Source: an uncultured Lachnospiraceae bacterium (GTDB lineage Bacteria; Bacillota; Clostridia; Lachnospirales; Lachnospiraceae). Taken from it: DNA of 64,000 nt. The notes beneath the pieces were generated by a model that ran no database searches, was not told where the DNA came from, and worked only from the letters and a program-made list of their open reading frames with translations. Position 1 is the first letter of the stretch, and every line of letters starts with the position of its first letter. The stretch is from contig CAKNHF010000002.1 in the NCBI GenBank assembly GCA_930972465.1, forward strand, positions 1 through 64,000. Reading direction: 5' to 3'. Positions 1 to 8,881 of this stretch are shown in pieces. The position numbers were made by a program, and so were the translations under genes.

Positions 1-53
1 AAATACCCGTGACTGGACTTTCACCAGCAAGATTAGCGCCATGCTCGGCACAC
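1..53 (-). mobile_element. 5' end of a group II intron (class IIC-like), truncated by the window edge
   Basis: Read on the minus strand from 53 downward, the sequence opens with GTGTG, followed by a CCGAGCATGGCGC segment and then CTGGTGAAAGTCCAG. From memory this matches the start of the Oceanobacillus iheyensis class IIC intron (GUGUGCCCGGCAUGGGUGC, later GGGUGAGAGUCCC). It begins four bases after the U-run of the rubredoxin terminator, which is the preferred insertion context of class IIC introns. Only about 53 nt are visible, so domains II-VI and any reverse transcriptase lie outside. The family call is from pattern recognition and context, not from a covariance search. Confidence 0.65.
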
Positions 54-57
54 ATCG

Positions 58-106
58 AAAAGGCTGCAGCATGTCCGGCAAAAGAGCCGGTTCATACTGC
101 AGCCTT
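58..106 (-). terminator. Rho-independent terminator of the rubredoxin gene
   Basis: On the minus strand AAGGCTGCAG pairs with CTGCAGCCTT, with an inner CCGGC/GCCGG stem, ending in a short U-run (positions 61-58). It lies 28 bases downstream of the rubredoxin stop codon and directly abuts the group II intron start. Confidence 0.8.
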
Positions 107-133
107 ATGTTTCCTCAATACAGGTTCCGTCTG

Positions 134-295
134 TTACTCTACTTCAGAGAACTGATCTTTCCCTACACCGCACAGCGGGCAGAGGAAATCATCCGGTACG
201 TCTTCCCATTTTGTACCAGCCTCGATCCCGTTATCCGGATCACCTGTTGCTTCATCATAAATGTATCCGCATACATCACAGACATATTTTTTCAT
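134..295 (-). CDS. Rubredoxin
   Basis: A 53-residue protein starting [20 protein letters not shown]. It has the two rubredoxin iron-binding CxxCG knuckles (Cys6/Cys9 in CDVCG and Cys39/Cys42 in CPLCG) and the usual core ([13 protein letters not shown]). One-iron electron carrier of the cytoplasm; in anaerobes rubredoxins commonly pass electrons to peroxide- or oxygen-detoxifying proteins. The start ATG at 295 follows an AGGAGGTG ribosome site. The gene is monocistronic, with its own promoter (380-408) and terminator (58-106). Length and spacing are normal for the family, so the call is firm; the physiological partner cannot be told from this window. Confidence 0.95.
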   Translation of the reverse strand: MKKYVCDVCGYIYDEATGDPDNGIEAGTKWEDVPDDFLCPLCGVGKDQFSEVE

Positions 296-379
296 TTTGC
301 TGCACCTCCTGTTTTATTATCGGAAATTATCCTGCTGTTTATTTCCGTATTCTGAAGGAAGGATCTCTTCCCGAAACCA

Positions 380-408
380 ATCATATCATACTGCCGCCCA
401 TTTTTCAA
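380..408 (-). promoter_or_regulatory. Sigma-A-type promoter of the rubredoxin gene
   Basis: On the minus strand TTGAAA (408-403), a 17-base spacer and TATGAT (385-380), about 85 bases upstream of the rubredoxin start. It lies just past the ytvI stop codon, so rubredoxin can be transcribed independently. Confidence 0.65.
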
Positions 409-418
409 CGCAGGGGTT

Positions 419-1591
419 CTATTTTGAAGAGGGTTTGTCCCTTTCCTCCCGTCCGTCCTGTTCCCGCCGCGTATTTTCCCGGAGCCCCAGTACGCCGTCT
501 ATCAGAATTCTGACATCATCAAAAATATAATCGAATGCACCGGCCTGGCACATGTTAATTACTACCATTCCGATAGGAACCGTCAGAATCATCCAGAGCA
601 CCCCTCCAAGGCGATAGCCGATATACAGCAGAAGCAGCGTTACAAGCGGATTCAGACCCACGCTGTCCCCTACCAGTTTCGGCTGAAGAAGCTGATGCAC
701 AACCTGTGTGATCACATAGATGATTACCAGTGCCGCCGTAGTCCTGTAACTTCCCATAAAAAACTCATATACCGCCCAGGGAATCATGGCAGTACCAGTT
801 CCGAAAAAAGGCAGGAAATCGAGGAATGCGATCAGGAAAGCCACAAGCACAAAGTATCTTACATTGAGAAAAGCAAGTCCCGCCAGAAGGATCAGAAACA
901 CAATTCCCATAATCTTAAACTGGGCCTTAAAGTATCCGCCAACCGCATATTTCAGATTATCCATTACCAGCGTCATTCTCTGCTCCACTGCGTCAGGAGC
1001 AATCTTTTTGAACCAGCGGATAACATCTTCTCTCTGAACGGTGAAGAAATAGGCTGACATTACCGCTACAATAAATGAGATCAGATAATAGGGGACTCTT
1101 TTTGCAAAATTTCCGGCTGCCGTCATTGTAGGTTCACTGATTCCCGAGACCAGACTGCCCATATACTGATCCAGATTCTCCACCACTGTATTCCAGCCGC
1201 TGCGGATACCCGAAGGAAGACGTTCAAAAAGCCCTGACATAGTCCCGCCGATCTGTCTCAGCCCCGTTTCAAGCTGAGCATACAGAGTCGGGAAATTCTC
1301 AATCAGATCACCGATCTCGGCGGTCAGCCTGCTTATGGCGAAATAAATCACAAATACGATCAGGGCAAGAACGAGTATGACGATCAATGCCGAACCCAGT
1401 TTTTTTACGATCTTCAGCCTCTTTTCCAGCCAGTTTACCAACGGCGCTGCAATCGATGCAATAATCCAGCCTATGACAAAAGGCATAAGAAAGACAATCA
1501 GCCTGATGCCTATTATGATAAAAGCAGCGGTCGCCAGAAGACTGAACAGCAGTCTGACTCCCACCTGCCAGTAAGGACGTCTGTTTTCCAT
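419..1591 (-). CDS. ytvI: AI-2E family membrane protein, YtvI-like
   Basis: A 390-residue polytopic membrane protein of the AI-2E/PerM transporter family. Hydrophobic helices lie near residues 11-48, 64-86, 168-185 and 225-350. The family signatures are visible: DFLPFFGTG near 258-265 and PKLVGDSVGLNP near 304-315. The closest named group is YtvI, an integral membrane protein of sporulating Firmicutes; the transported substrate is not established. The tail after residue 370 is charged and probably cytoplasmic. It follows engB by 11 bases and is the last gene of the tig-to-ytvI run. The YtvI subfamily assignment is less sure than the family. Confidence 0.8.
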   Translation of the reverse strand: MENRRPYWQVGVRLLFSLLATAAFIIIGIRLIVFLMPFVIGWIIASIAAPLVNWLEKRLKIVKKLGSALIVILVLALIVFVIYFAISRLTAEIGDLIENFPTLYAQLETGLRQIGGTMSGLFERLPSGIRSGWNTVVENLDQYMGSLVSGISEPTMTAAGNFAKRVPYYLISFIVAVMSAYFFTVQREDVIRWFKKIAPDAVEQRMTLVMDNLKYAVGGYFKAQFKIMGIVFLILLAGLAFLNVRYFVLVAFLIAFLDFLPFFGTGTAMIPWAVYEFFMGSYRTTAALVIIYVITQVVHQLLQPKLVGDSVGLNPLVTLLLLYIGYRLGGVLWMILTVPIGMVVINMCQAGAFDYIFDDVRILIDGVLGLRENTRREQDGREERDKPSSK

Positions 1592-1602
1592 CCTGTTCCT
1601 CC

Positions 1603-2214
1603 TTACTCAAGCGGCTGTTCTTCTCCATCCGCAAGATACTCCTGCTCTATCAGTTCCCATATATCGTCCCGCCCCTGTTTCGTCACCGACGAGAAGGGGA
1701 TCACCTTTGTCCCCGGGACAACATTCAGGCCTTCCTTCAGCATTTTTATGTGTTTCTGTATCTGACTTCTCTTTATTTTATCCAGCTTTGTTGCTATTAT
1801 AACAGGCTCATATCCCTGTTCCGTCACCCAGCGGTACATCATTTTGTCGTTTGCGGATGGCTCGTGCCGGATATCAATCAGAAGAAATACAGCTCTGAGC
1901 TGCGACGACCCGTGAAGATAACCTTCTATAAGCCTTCCCCACTGTGCTCTCTCTTTTTCTGATACTTTTGCGTATCCGTATCCCGGAAGATCCACGAGAT
2001 ACAGTTCGCCATTAATATTATAAAAATTAATGGTCTGTGTTTTCCCCGGTGTTGCCGAGATCCTTGCGTATGACTTTCTGTTCATGAGCGCATTAATGAG
2101 GGAAGACTTGCCCACATTGGATTTTCCGGCAAATGCGATCTCAGGTCTGTCATTTTCCGGCAGTACACTGGTAACTCCGCAGACCGTCTCAAGATTTATG
2201 CTTCTGATTACCAT
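1603..2214 (-). CDS. engB: Ribosome biogenesis GTPase EngB/YsxC
   Basis: A 203-residue TRAFAC GTPase needed for assembly of the large ribosomal subunit. All G motifs are present: G1 GKSNVGKS (30-37), G2 around TPGKTQ (55-60), G3 DLPGYG (75-80) and G4 TKLDK near 142. The start ATG at 2214 has AGAGGAG upstream. The gene sits directly behind lon, as in Bacillus where ysxC follows lonA, so it is probably co-transcribed with the chaperone-protease genes. Length is normal for the family. Confidence 0.95.
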   Translation of the reverse strand: MVIRSINLETVCGVTSVLPENDRPEIAFAGKSNVGKSSLINALMNRKSYARISATPGKTQTINFYNINGELYLVDLPGYGYAKVSEKERAQWGRLIEGYLHGSSQLRAVFLLIDIRHEPSANDKMMYRWVTEQGYEPVIIATKLDKIKRSQIQKHIKMLKEGLNVVPGTKVIPFSSVTKQGRDDIWELIEQEYLADGEEQPLE

Positions 2215-2253
2215 TATATTCTCCTCTCTGGCACGGCCGAAGCCGTCCGCGTA

Positions 2254-4572
2254 TCAGTCGATTAAAGCTTCTCTCAGCACATCGTCCATGTGTTCCACAT
2301 AGACAATATCAATCCCTTTTGTTATTTCAGAAGACAGTTCTTCCACATCCGCCCTGTTTTCTTTCGGCACCAGAACTCTGTGAATGCCGGCGTTTTTGGC
2401 TGCCAGCAGTTTTTCCTTCAGTCCGCCGATGGGGAGCACCCTGCCCCGCAGTGTCACCTCTCCTGTCATCGCCAGATCAGCTCTCACCTTCTTTCCCGTA
2501 ACTGCAGAAAGCATGGCTGCCGCCATCGTAATTCCTGCAGACGGTCCGTCCTTCGGTACGGCCCCCTCCGGAATATGCACGTGGATATCATGCTTTTCAA
2601 AGAAGTCATCCGCAATACCATATTTTCTGCTGATGGAACGGATATAACTGATTCCTGTTCTGGCAGACTCTTTCATTACGTCCCCAAGCTGTCCGGTAAG
2701 CATAATCTCTCCATGCCCGGGCATAACATTCACTTCGATCTGGAGAGTATCTCCTCCCACGCTCGTCCATGCAAGCCCTCTCACGATGCCGATCTCCGGC
2801 TCGGGATTGGCCATCTGGAACGTATACTTTTCTTTTCCGAGAAAACGGTGAATATTCCGGTCTGTCACAGCGATTTTCCTGCGGTCAGTGGTAAGTACTT
2901 CCTTGGCCGCTTTCCGGCAGACATTCCCGATCTCCCTTTCCAGTTGTCTTACACCTGCTTCTTTCGTATAGCTGCGCGCCATCTTCCACACTGCGTGCCT
3001 GCTGAAAGTAAGCTGCTCCGGAGTCAGCCCGTGCCGCTCCAGCTGTTTTGGAATCAGATGTTCCATTGCAATGTGAAGCTTCTCATTCTCCGTGTAGCTG
3101 CTGATCTCGATCACTTCCATACGGTCAAGAAGAGGCCGTGGAATCGTCTGCAGTGTGTTTGCAGTAGTGATGAACATGACCTCGGACAGATCCAGGGGAA
3201 CCTCCAGATAATGATCCCTGAACCTGCAGTTCTGTTCGCTGTCCAGAACTTCAAGAAGGGCTGAAAAAGTATCCCCCTTATAGTCTGTACTCACTTTGTC
3301 GATTTCATCCAGAAGCATGACAGGGTTCTTCACACCCGCCATACGTATTCCATTGGCAATACGCCCCGGCATGGCGCCAATATACGTCTTTCTGTGTCCG
3401 CGGATCTCCGCCTCGTCCCGGACACCTCCGAGAGAAATGCGGACATACTTCTTCTTCATTGCTCTGGCCAGGGATCTCGCAATCGAAGTCTTTCCTGTTC
3501 CCGGGGGCCCTACCAGGCAGAGTATGGGGCTCTCTCCTTTCTTGGTCAGTGTCCGGACCGCCAGGAACTCGAGAATTCTCTCCTTGACCTGCTCGAGCCC
3601 GTAATGATCCTCCTCAAGAATCTGTTTTGCGTAGGCAATATCGGTATTATCCTTTGAGGCCTTATCCCACGGCATCTCAAGCAGAGTCTCGATATAGGTG
3701 CGGATTACCGCATTCTCGGACGGCGATCCGAGCGAACTTCTGAACCGGCTGATCTCTTTGTCAAGCTTCTCTTTCACTTCCCTGGGCGCTTTCAGCTTTT
3801 TCGCCTCATTTTCGAACTCCTCCGCGTCCGAAACAGTGGAATCTTCCCCCAGTTCTTCCCGTATCAGCTTAAGCTGCTCGCGAAGAATATACTCTCTCTG
3901 GTGTTTATCCACCCTTTCCTTTACCTTCCGCTGTATTTCTTCCTTAATGTCCATGATCTGGACTTCATTGACAAGCTTAAACGCCAGCTTCTCATAACGT
4001 TTCCAGAAGTCGGTCTCTTCGAGAAGCTCCTGCTGATCCTTATATGAAAGCGGGATATTGGCCGCGATCTCATCAACCAGCTTTTTCAGCCCCTTTATAT
4101 CCAACAGCTGCGCAACAGACTCTTTTGACATCTTTCCGTTCTTTGCCGCATAATCTACCAGCATGTCTTTCAGACCGCGCTCCATCGCCTGACTGTTCAG
4201 ATCATCCGGAATCTCCAGTGAAGTCTCATCGTACACCTCGACTTCTGCTCTCATATACGGATCTGTATATTCGATTTTTTTCAGTATTCCTCTTGCCTCA
4301 CCGGAGACAAGTACACGGACAATACGTTTCGGAAGCTTGATCAGCTGTTTGATTGTTCCGACAGTGCCCACTTCATAGACGTCGTCCACGCCGGGTTCCT
4401 CTGTCTCAACAGATTTCTGAGCCACAAGGAATATCTTCTGTTCTTCCACCATTGCTTCCTGTATCGCCGCGATCGATCGTTCCCTGCTCACGTCAAAATG
4501 TACGACCATCTCAGGCAGGATCGTCATTCCTCTGAGCGCGACCATGGGGAAACTTCTGATCTCGTTTTCCAT
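2254..4572 (-). CDS. lon: ATP-dependent protease Lon (LonA type)
   Basis: A 772-residue protein with the LonA layout: N-terminal LAN domain (1-200), coiled linker (200-300), AAA+ module with Walker [10 protein letters not shown] (355-363) and Walker B LLDEIDK, and a C-terminal peptidase with the Ser of DGPSAG near 675 and the dyad Lys in the KEKLLAAKNAG segment. It degrades damaged and regulatory proteins in the cytoplasm. I place the start at the ATG at 4572 (MENEIRSF) because GGGAGGAATAACA precedes it. The longer open frame up to 4695 runs through the clpX terminator and is unlikely to be translated. Downstream of clpX, upstream of engB. Confidence 0.96.
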   Translation of the reverse strand: MENEIRSFPMVALRGMTILPEMVVHFDVSRERSIAAIQEAMVEEQKIFLVAQKSVETEEPGVDDVYEVGTVGTIKQLIKLPKRIVRVLVSGEARGILKKIEYTDPYMRAEVEVYDETSLEIPDDLNSQAMERGLKDMLVDYAAKNGKMSKESVAQLLDIKGLKKLVDEIAANIPLSYKDQQELLEETDFWKRYEKLAFKLVNEVQIMDIKEEIQRKVKERVDKHQREYILREQLKLIREELGEDSTVSDAEEFENEAKKLKAPREVKEKLDKEISRFRSSLGSPSENAVIRTYIETLLEMPWDKASKDNTDIAYAKQILEEDHYGLEQVKERILEFLAVRTLTKKGESPILCLVGPPGTGKTSIARSLARAMKKKYVRISLGGVRDEAEIRGHRKTYIGAMPGRIANGIRMAGVKNPVMLLDEIDKVSTDYKGDTFSALLEVLDSEQNCRFRDHYLEVPLDLSEVMFITTANTLQTIPRPLLDRMEVIEISSYTENEKLHIAMEHLIPKQLERHGLTPEQLTFSRHAVWKMARSYTKEAGVRQLEREIGNVCRKAAKEVLTTDRRKIAVTDRNIHRFLGKEKYTFQMANPEPEIGIVRGLAWTSVGGDTLQIEVNVMPGHGEIMLTGQLGDVMKESARTGISYIRSISRKYGIADDFFEKHDIHVHIPEGAVPKDGPSAGITMAAAMLSAVTGKKVRADLAMTGEVTLRGRVLPIGGLKEKLLAAKNAGIHRVLVPKENRADVEELSSEITKGIDIVYVEHMDDVLREALID

Positions 4573-4659
4573 TGTTATTCCTCCCGGTATGCCCTCTTTC
4601 CTCTGCGCCCGCGTGTGATCCGGCACGCAGACCGCGCCAGGAAAGTCGGGCGGTATTGT

Positions 4660-4709
4660 GAATAAAACAGGCGGGTACAGATGGTATCTCTCCATCTCAC
4701 CCGCCCTGT
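4660..4709 (-). terminator. Terminator behind clpX
   Basis: On the minus strand ACAGGGCGGGT...ACCCGCCTGT forms a GC-rich stem with an inner GATGG/CCATC helix, followed by TTTTATT. It separates clpX from lon, so lon probably has its own promoter or depends on read-through. Confidence 0.8.
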
Positions 4710-4728
4710 AAAAAGCATATCAGCTCCT

Positions 4729-6000
4729 CTATGCACTCTCTGATGTCAGGAATGAGCGGCGCTCCTCACCGTCGCGCAGATAGAGCGGCTTTCCCGTTCC
4801 CAGCACCGCTTCTCTGGTTATACGGCATCCCTTGATCGTCTCGTCTGACGGAACCGTAAACATTGTATCCATCATGATGTTTTCCATAATGGCTCTGAGT
4901 CCTCTTGCTCCCGTTTTTCTCGCCAGTGTTGTCTCCGCAATGGCGTCGAGAGCGTCCCTGTCAAACTCAAGATCCACTCCGTCAAGTTCGAGAAGCTTCT
5001 GATACTGTTTCACGATTGCACTCTTCGGCTCGGTAAGGATCCGGATCAGCGCCTCTTTATCAAGCAGATCCAGAGAAACTGTAACCGGCAGTCTTCCGAC
5101 CAGCTCCGGTATCAGTCCGAATTTCACAAGATCCTGCGGAAGCGCTTCATGCAGGAGCACATCCATATCATATTCATGCTTTGTGGCTATCTCAGCGTTA
5201 AAACCGATGGACTTTCTGTCCAGACGCGTCTCTATGATCTTGTCAATTCCTTCAAACGCTCCTCCGCATATGAAGAGAATGTTTGTTGTATCAATCTGGA
5301 TCAGTTCCTGATGGGGATGTTTCCTTCCCCCCTGAGGCGGAACGGATGCCACAGTTCCCTCTATTATTTTCAGCAGAGCCTGCTGAACCCCTTCGCCGGA
5401 TACATCACGGGTAATAGAAGGATTCTCTGATTTTCTCGTTATCTTGTCAATCTCATCAATATAAATGATGCCATGCTCAGCCCGCTCGATATCTCCATCG
5501 GCCGCCTGAATCACTTTTAGCAGAATATTCTCCACATCCTCGCCTACATACCCTGCTTCTGTAAGCGCAGTCGCATCTGCGATCGCAAACGGTACGTTCA
5601 GGATCTTCGCCAGAGTCTGGGCAAGAAGCGTTTTTCCGCATCCGGTAGGTCCGAGCATCAAAATATTGCTTTTCTGAAGCTCCACTCCAAGATCCTGCTC
5701 TGCAAGTATCCTTTTGTAGTGATTATAAACCGCGACAGAAAGCACTTTCTTTGCCTCATCCTGCCCGATTACATAGTCATCCAGAAAAGCCTTAATCTCT
5801 TCCGGGGTGAGCAGATTAATATCATCAAGCGCCCTCCTGTCATTATAATCCAGTTCTTCCTCAATGATCTCCGAGCAGATGCCGATACACTCGTCACAGA
5901 TATAGGTGCCGTTCGGACCTGCGATCAGCTTGCGGACCTGTGCCTGCGTCTTGTTGCAGAAAGAACACCTTACGATATCATCCATCATTTTTCCTGCCAT
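4729..6000 (-). CDS. clpX: ATP-dependent Clp protease ATP-binding subunit ClpX
   Basis: A 423-residue AAA+ unfoldase that feeds substrates to ClpP. The N-terminal zinc-binding domain has Cys12, Cys15, Cys35 and Cys38 (CSFC...CDEC), followed by Walker A GPTGCGKT, Walker [10 protein letters not shown] and the pore/sensor regions typical of ClpX. I choose the ATG at 6000 (MAGKMMDD) because GAGGTGA stands six bases upstream; the frame extends to 6018 without a ribosome site. It follows clpP by 21 bases and probably shares its transcript. Confidence 0.96.
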   Translation of the reverse strand: MAGKMMDDIVRCSFCNKTQAQVRKLIAGPNGTYICDECIGICSEIIEEELDYNDRRALDDINLLTPEEIKAFLDDYVIGQDEAKKVLSVAVYNHYKRILAEQDLGVELQKSNILMLGPTGCGKTLLAQTLAKILNVPFAIADATALTEAGYVGEDVENILLKVIQAADGDIERAEHGIIYIDEIDKITRKSENPSITRDVSGEGVQQALLKIIEGTVASVPPQGGRKHPHQELIQIDTTNILFICGGAFEGIDKIIETRLDRKSIGFNAEIATKHEYDMDVLLHEALPQDLVKFGLIPELVGRLPVTVSLDLLDKEALIRILTEPKSAIVKQYQKLLELDGVDLEFDRDALDAIAETTLARKTGARGLRAIMENIMMDTMFTVPSDETIKGCRITREAVLGTGKPLYLRDGEERRSFLTSESA

Positions 6001-6021
6001 ATATGTCACCTCATACACCAG

Positions 6022-6603
6022 TTAGTGGCTTACGATCACTTCATCAATCAGCCCGTATTCTTTCGCCTCTGCAGCGGACATGAAATTATCGCGCTCAGTA
6101 TCGGCCTGAATGACCTCAAGCGGTTTCCCTGTATTCGCCGCCAGGATCTCGTTTAATTTCTTTTTTGTGCGAAGAATATGCTCTGCAGCAATCTGAATCT
6201 CTGTCGCCTGTCCCTGCGCACCGCCGGATGGCTGATGAATCATGATCTCTGCATTCGGAAGTGCAAATCTTTTGCCCTTCTTTCCCCCTGACAGCAGGAA
6301 AGCGCCCATGCTTGCCGCCATACCGATACATACCGTGGAAACATCGCACTTGATATACTGCATCGTATCATAGATCGCAAGTCCGGCTGTTACAGAACCT
6401 CCCGGACTGTTGATATAAAGCTGAATGTCCTTGTCCGGATCATCCGCCTCAAGGAAAAGAAGCTGAGCGACCACAACGCTTGCAGACACATCATTCACTT
6501 CTTCTCCGAGGAAAATAATCCTCTCTTTTAAAAGGCGGGAATAAATATCATAAGAACGTTCCCCACGGCTTGTCTGTTCAATGACATAAGGTACTAAACT
6601 CAT
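6022..6603 (-). CDS. clpP: ATP-dependent Clp protease proteolytic subunit ClpP
   Basis: A 193-residue serine peptidase forming the ClpXP chamber. The catalytic triad is in place: Ser98 (GMAASMG), His123 (MIHQPSGG) and Asp in DTERDNFM near 172. The start ATG at 6603 (MSLVPYVIE) follows GAAGGAAG; the longer frame to 6657 would run through the tig-clpP attenuator and is rejected. It lies between tig and clpX, the common clostridial order. Length and motifs are normal, so it should be active. Confidence 0.96.
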   Translation of the reverse strand: MSLVPYVIEQTSRGERSYDIYSRLLKERIIFLGEEVNDVSASVVVAQLLFLEADDPDKDIQLYINSPGGSVTAGLAIYDTMQYIKCDVSTVCIGMAASMGAFLLSGGKKGKRFALPNAEIMIHQPSGGAQGQATEIQIAAEHILRTKKKLNEILAANTGKPLEVIQADTERDNFMSAAEAKEYGLIDEVIVSH

Positions 6604-6632
6604 ATATCTTCCTTCTTTCTTCTCTGTCTGAC

Positions 6633-6663
6633 AAAAGGTGCACCGCCAGCGGCACACCTTTTC
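6633..6663 (-). terminator. Terminator or attenuator between tig and clpP
   Basis: On the minus strand AAAAGGTG pairs with the CACCTTTT end through a GC-rich middle (GCCGC/GCGG), followed by TTTTGTC. It starts only a few bases after the tig stop codon. Because clpP-clpX follow closely, it may act as a partial terminator that lowers protease expression relative to trigger factor. Confidence 0.65.
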
Positions 6664-6666
6664 TGA

Positions 6667-7956
6667 TTACTCTTCTACAGCTGCCTCCGTGATCAGAGTC
6701 ACTGCATCCTGAACTGCAATGTCCTCTTTCATCTGTTTCTTCTCGTTCTCTCCCATGAACTCTTTCAGCTTGTCAACTTCCATCTGATAGGAATCTGCCA
6801 TCTTCTTGAGTTCTTCCTCAAGGCGCTCATCAGACACCTCGATGTTCTCAGCAGAAACGATTGCTTCCAGAACAAGTCTTGTCCGGATTCTCTTCTCAGC
6901 CTGAGGCTTCAGCTCTTCCATCATCTTTTCTTCCGACAGCCCTGTGAACTGGAAATACTGCTCAAGGCTCATTCCCTGCTGCATGATGCGGCGGGCAAAA
7001 TCATCTGCCATCTGTCTTGCCTGAAGTTCCACCATCGGTTCAGGAAGATCGATCTCCGCATTGGCCACAGCCTGCTCCACTGCCTGATTTTCTTTTTTCT
7101 CTTTTCCTTCGCGCTCTTTGCGCTCCTTGATTCTGCCCTTAACTTCCGCCTTATACTGGTCTACTGTCTCGCTTTCCTCTGAAACATCGGAAACGAACTC
7201 GTCATCCAGCTCAGGAAGTTCTTTTGCCTTGATCTCATGAACGGTACATTTGAATACAGCGTCTTTTCCGGCAAGATCTTTTGCATGATAATCCTCCGGG
7301 AACTTCACGCTGACTTCAGTTTCTTTTCCGATCTCCGCTCCGATCAGCTGCTCTTCAAATCCCGGGATAAAGGAACCGGAACCGACAGTAAGGGAATAAT
7401 TCTCTGCTTTTCCTCCCTCGAACGCTTCTCCGTCAACAAATCCTTCAAAATCCAGCACGATCTGATCCTTGTCCTGAACCGCTCTGTCCGTCACATCGAT
7501 CGTTCTTGCGTTGCGTTCACGCTCTTTATCGATTTCCTCATCAATCTCTTTCTGTGTGACTCTTGTAGAAACCTTATCCACTTTAAGTCCTTTATATTCT
7601 CCGAGCGTCACCTCCGGTTTTACGGCCACTTCAGCAGTAAAAATAAACGGTTTGCCCTTTTCAAGCTGTGTAATGCTGATCTTCGGCTGAGATGTAATCT
7701 CCAGCTCGCATTCATCATACGCCTTGCCATATGCCTCTGATATCATATGATTGGCTGCTTCATCGTAGAACACTTCCGGACCGTACATCTTCTCGATCAT
7801 CTGACGCGGAACTTTTCCCTTGCGGAATCCCGGAAGGCTGATTTTGCTGCGTTCTTTCAGATATGCAGCCTGAAGCGCCTTCTCCACATCTTCCGCTGAC
7901 ACCTCAATCGTCAGCTTCGCCATATTATGCTCTAACTTTTCTACCTGTAAACTCAT
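6667..7956 (-). CDS. tig: Trigger factor (ribosome-bound peptidyl-prolyl isomerase)
   Basis: A 429-residue chaperone that meets nascent chains at the ribosome exit. The N-terminal ribosome-binding domain carries the signature GFRKGKVPRQ near residue 44. A central FKBP-type domain follows (around DFEGFVDGEAFEGGKA, 165-185), then the long helical C-terminal arms rich in Glu and Lys. The ATG at 7956 is preceded by AAGGAGGAAGAAA. The gene has its own promoter (8082-8110) and an unusual leader with competing hairpins (7957-8075). It starts the chaperone-protease block. Confidence 0.96.
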   Translation of the reverse strand: MSLQVEKLEHNMAKLTIEVSAEDVEKALQAAYLKERSKISLPGFRKGKVPRQMIEKMYGPEVFYDEAANHMISEAYGKAYDECELEITSQPKISITQLEKGKPFIFTAEVAVKPEVTLGEYKGLKVDKVSTRVTQKEIDEEIDKERERNARTIDVTDRAVQDKDQIVLDFEGFVDGEAFEGGKAENYSLTVGSGSFIPGFEEQLIGAEIGKETEVSVKFPEDYHAKDLAGKDAVFKCTVHEIKAKELPELDDEFVSDVSEESETVDQYKAEVKGRIKERKEREGKEKKENQAVEQAVANAEIDLPEPMVELQARQMADDFARRIMQQGMSLEQYFQFTGLSEEKMMEELKPQAEKRIRTRLVLEAIVSAENIEVSDERLEEELKKMADSYQMEVDKLKEFMGENEKKQMKEDIAVQDAVTLITEAAVEE

Positions 7957-8075
7957 TTTCTTCCTCCTTGATTACGCAAATTCTTCCTTATTGAGCTGCC
8001 AATGATAATTTTGATCTGCTTATCGAGCCCTCGGCGCTCAATAAGTTCAAGAATGATTCTTGCATTTGCAGTCAT
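7957..8075 (-). promoter_or_regulatory. Leader of tig with two competing hairpins and an overlapping small frame
   Basis: Three ten-base arms lie in the untranslated region: A CTTATTGAGC (8045-8036), B GCTCGATAAG (8028-8019) and C GCTCAATAAG (7996-7987). A can pair with B (one G-U, seven-base loop) or perfectly with C, so the two hairpins exclude each other. The same stretch is also an open frame of 40 codons (MTANARIILE...) whose ATG (8075) sits at the predicted transcription start and whose TGA overlaps the tig ATG. Whether either is functional is inference. Confidence 0.4.
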
Positions 8076-8081
8076 TAAAGT

Positions 8082-8110
8082 AGTATAGCACACAAGCCCT
8101 CTTATTTCCA
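8082..8110 (-). promoter_or_regulatory. Putative promoter of tig
   Basis: On the minus strand TGGAAA (8110-8105), 17-base spacer, TATACT (8087-8082). The predicted start is near 8075. It lies just downstream of the DJ-1 family gene stop, giving the chaperone-protease cluster its own transcript. Confidence 0.5.
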
Positions 8111-8131
8111 GTATTTTTTGGATGTTTCCGG

Positions 8132-8680
8132 TCAAACATCATAGACGACTGCTTTCCGAATCTCCTCAGCCTTTTCCCGTCCCAGAAGGATCTCCGTAAG
8201 CCTGAGTGCAAACGGAATCGCAGCGCCCATTCCCCGGCCGGTAGTAATGTGTCCGTCTGTGACAACAGGCACCTGCTGAACAACTGCGCCCTCCAGTTTA
8301 TCCTCAAAAGACGGATAAGAGCAGGCTTTTCTTCCCCGGAGCATTCCCAGGCCTCCGAGTATGCTCGGCGCGGCACATATGGCAGCAATGTTTTTTCCTC
8401 TTTCATCAAACGATCTCAAAAGGGCATTAAGGCCGCTGTGCTGCTGAAGAGTAAGCGTCCCCGGCATTCCTCCCGGAAGGACGAGCATGTCTGCCCCGTC
8501 GGCCTCGCTCCCGTCAAAAAGACAGTCCGCCTCGACACTGATCCCATGGGACCCTCTGATCATCTTCTCTCCCGTTACCGACATCATTACCGTATCGACT
8601 CCCGCCCTGCGCAGGATATCAACAACTGTCAGGCCCTCTATTTCTTCAAATCCATCCGCCAAAAAAACACAGACTTTCAT
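8132..8680 (-). CDS. DJ-1/PfpI (ThiJ) family protein
   Basis: A 182-residue single-domain protein of the DJ-1 superfamily, matching the DJ-1/YajL branch. The nucleophile elbow AAICAAP carries Cys102 and the conserved acidic partner is Glu15 (FEEIEG); both family features (LPGGMPG near 68-74, GRGMGAAIPFAL) are intact. Members act as small deglycase/hydratase-like or redox-stress proteins; the exact substrate here is unknown. It stands alone between tig and the divergent CYTH gene. A seven-base hairpin (GATGTTT/AAACATC) spans its stop codon but has no U-run, so I do not call it a terminator. Confidence 0.85.
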   Translation of the reverse strand: MKVCVFLADGFEEIEGLTVVDILRRAGVDTVMMSVTGEKMIRGSHGISVEADCLFDGSEADGADMLVLPGGMPGTLTLQQHSGLNALLRSFDERGKNIAAICAAPSILGGLGMLRGRKACSYPSFEDKLEGAVVQQVPVVTDGHITTGRGMGAAIPFALRLTEILLGREKAEEIRKAVVYDV

Positions 8681-8829
8681 TATATATCCCTCCCGGTTTG
8701 TCTTCTATTTTCTGTTTCTGAAGAGCGGCCGCACATGCCGCTCTCTCTTCTGTTCCGGCGGCGCGCCTGATACATTTCCCGGCATGCCGCCACATTCAGT
8801 TTAGCAAAAGAACGGTTCAAATGCAATGG

Positions 8830-8858
8830 TTTACAATCTTTTCACAAAGTATTATTAT
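8830..8858 (+). promoter_or_regulatory. Putative promoter of the CYTH gene
   Basis: TTTACA (8830-8835), 17-base spacer, TATTAT (8853-8858), 24 bases before the start codon with AAAGGAGG in between. The short leader and good spacing support it. Confidence 0.55.
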
Positions 8859-8881
8859 GTAGGCACAGAAAGGAGGATTTC

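Noticed and set aside
2290..3264. A 324-codon plus-strand frame opposite lon
   Set aside because: Shadow of the conserved lon coding sequence; composition is rich in Cys, His and Phe as expected for antisense translation.
8719..8745. AGAGCGGC/GCCGCTCT hairpin upstream of the DJ-1 family gene as a terminator
   Set aside because: No U-run on either strand and no gene directly upstream that would need it. Left as an unexplained GC-rich hairpin in the 8681-8881 gap.
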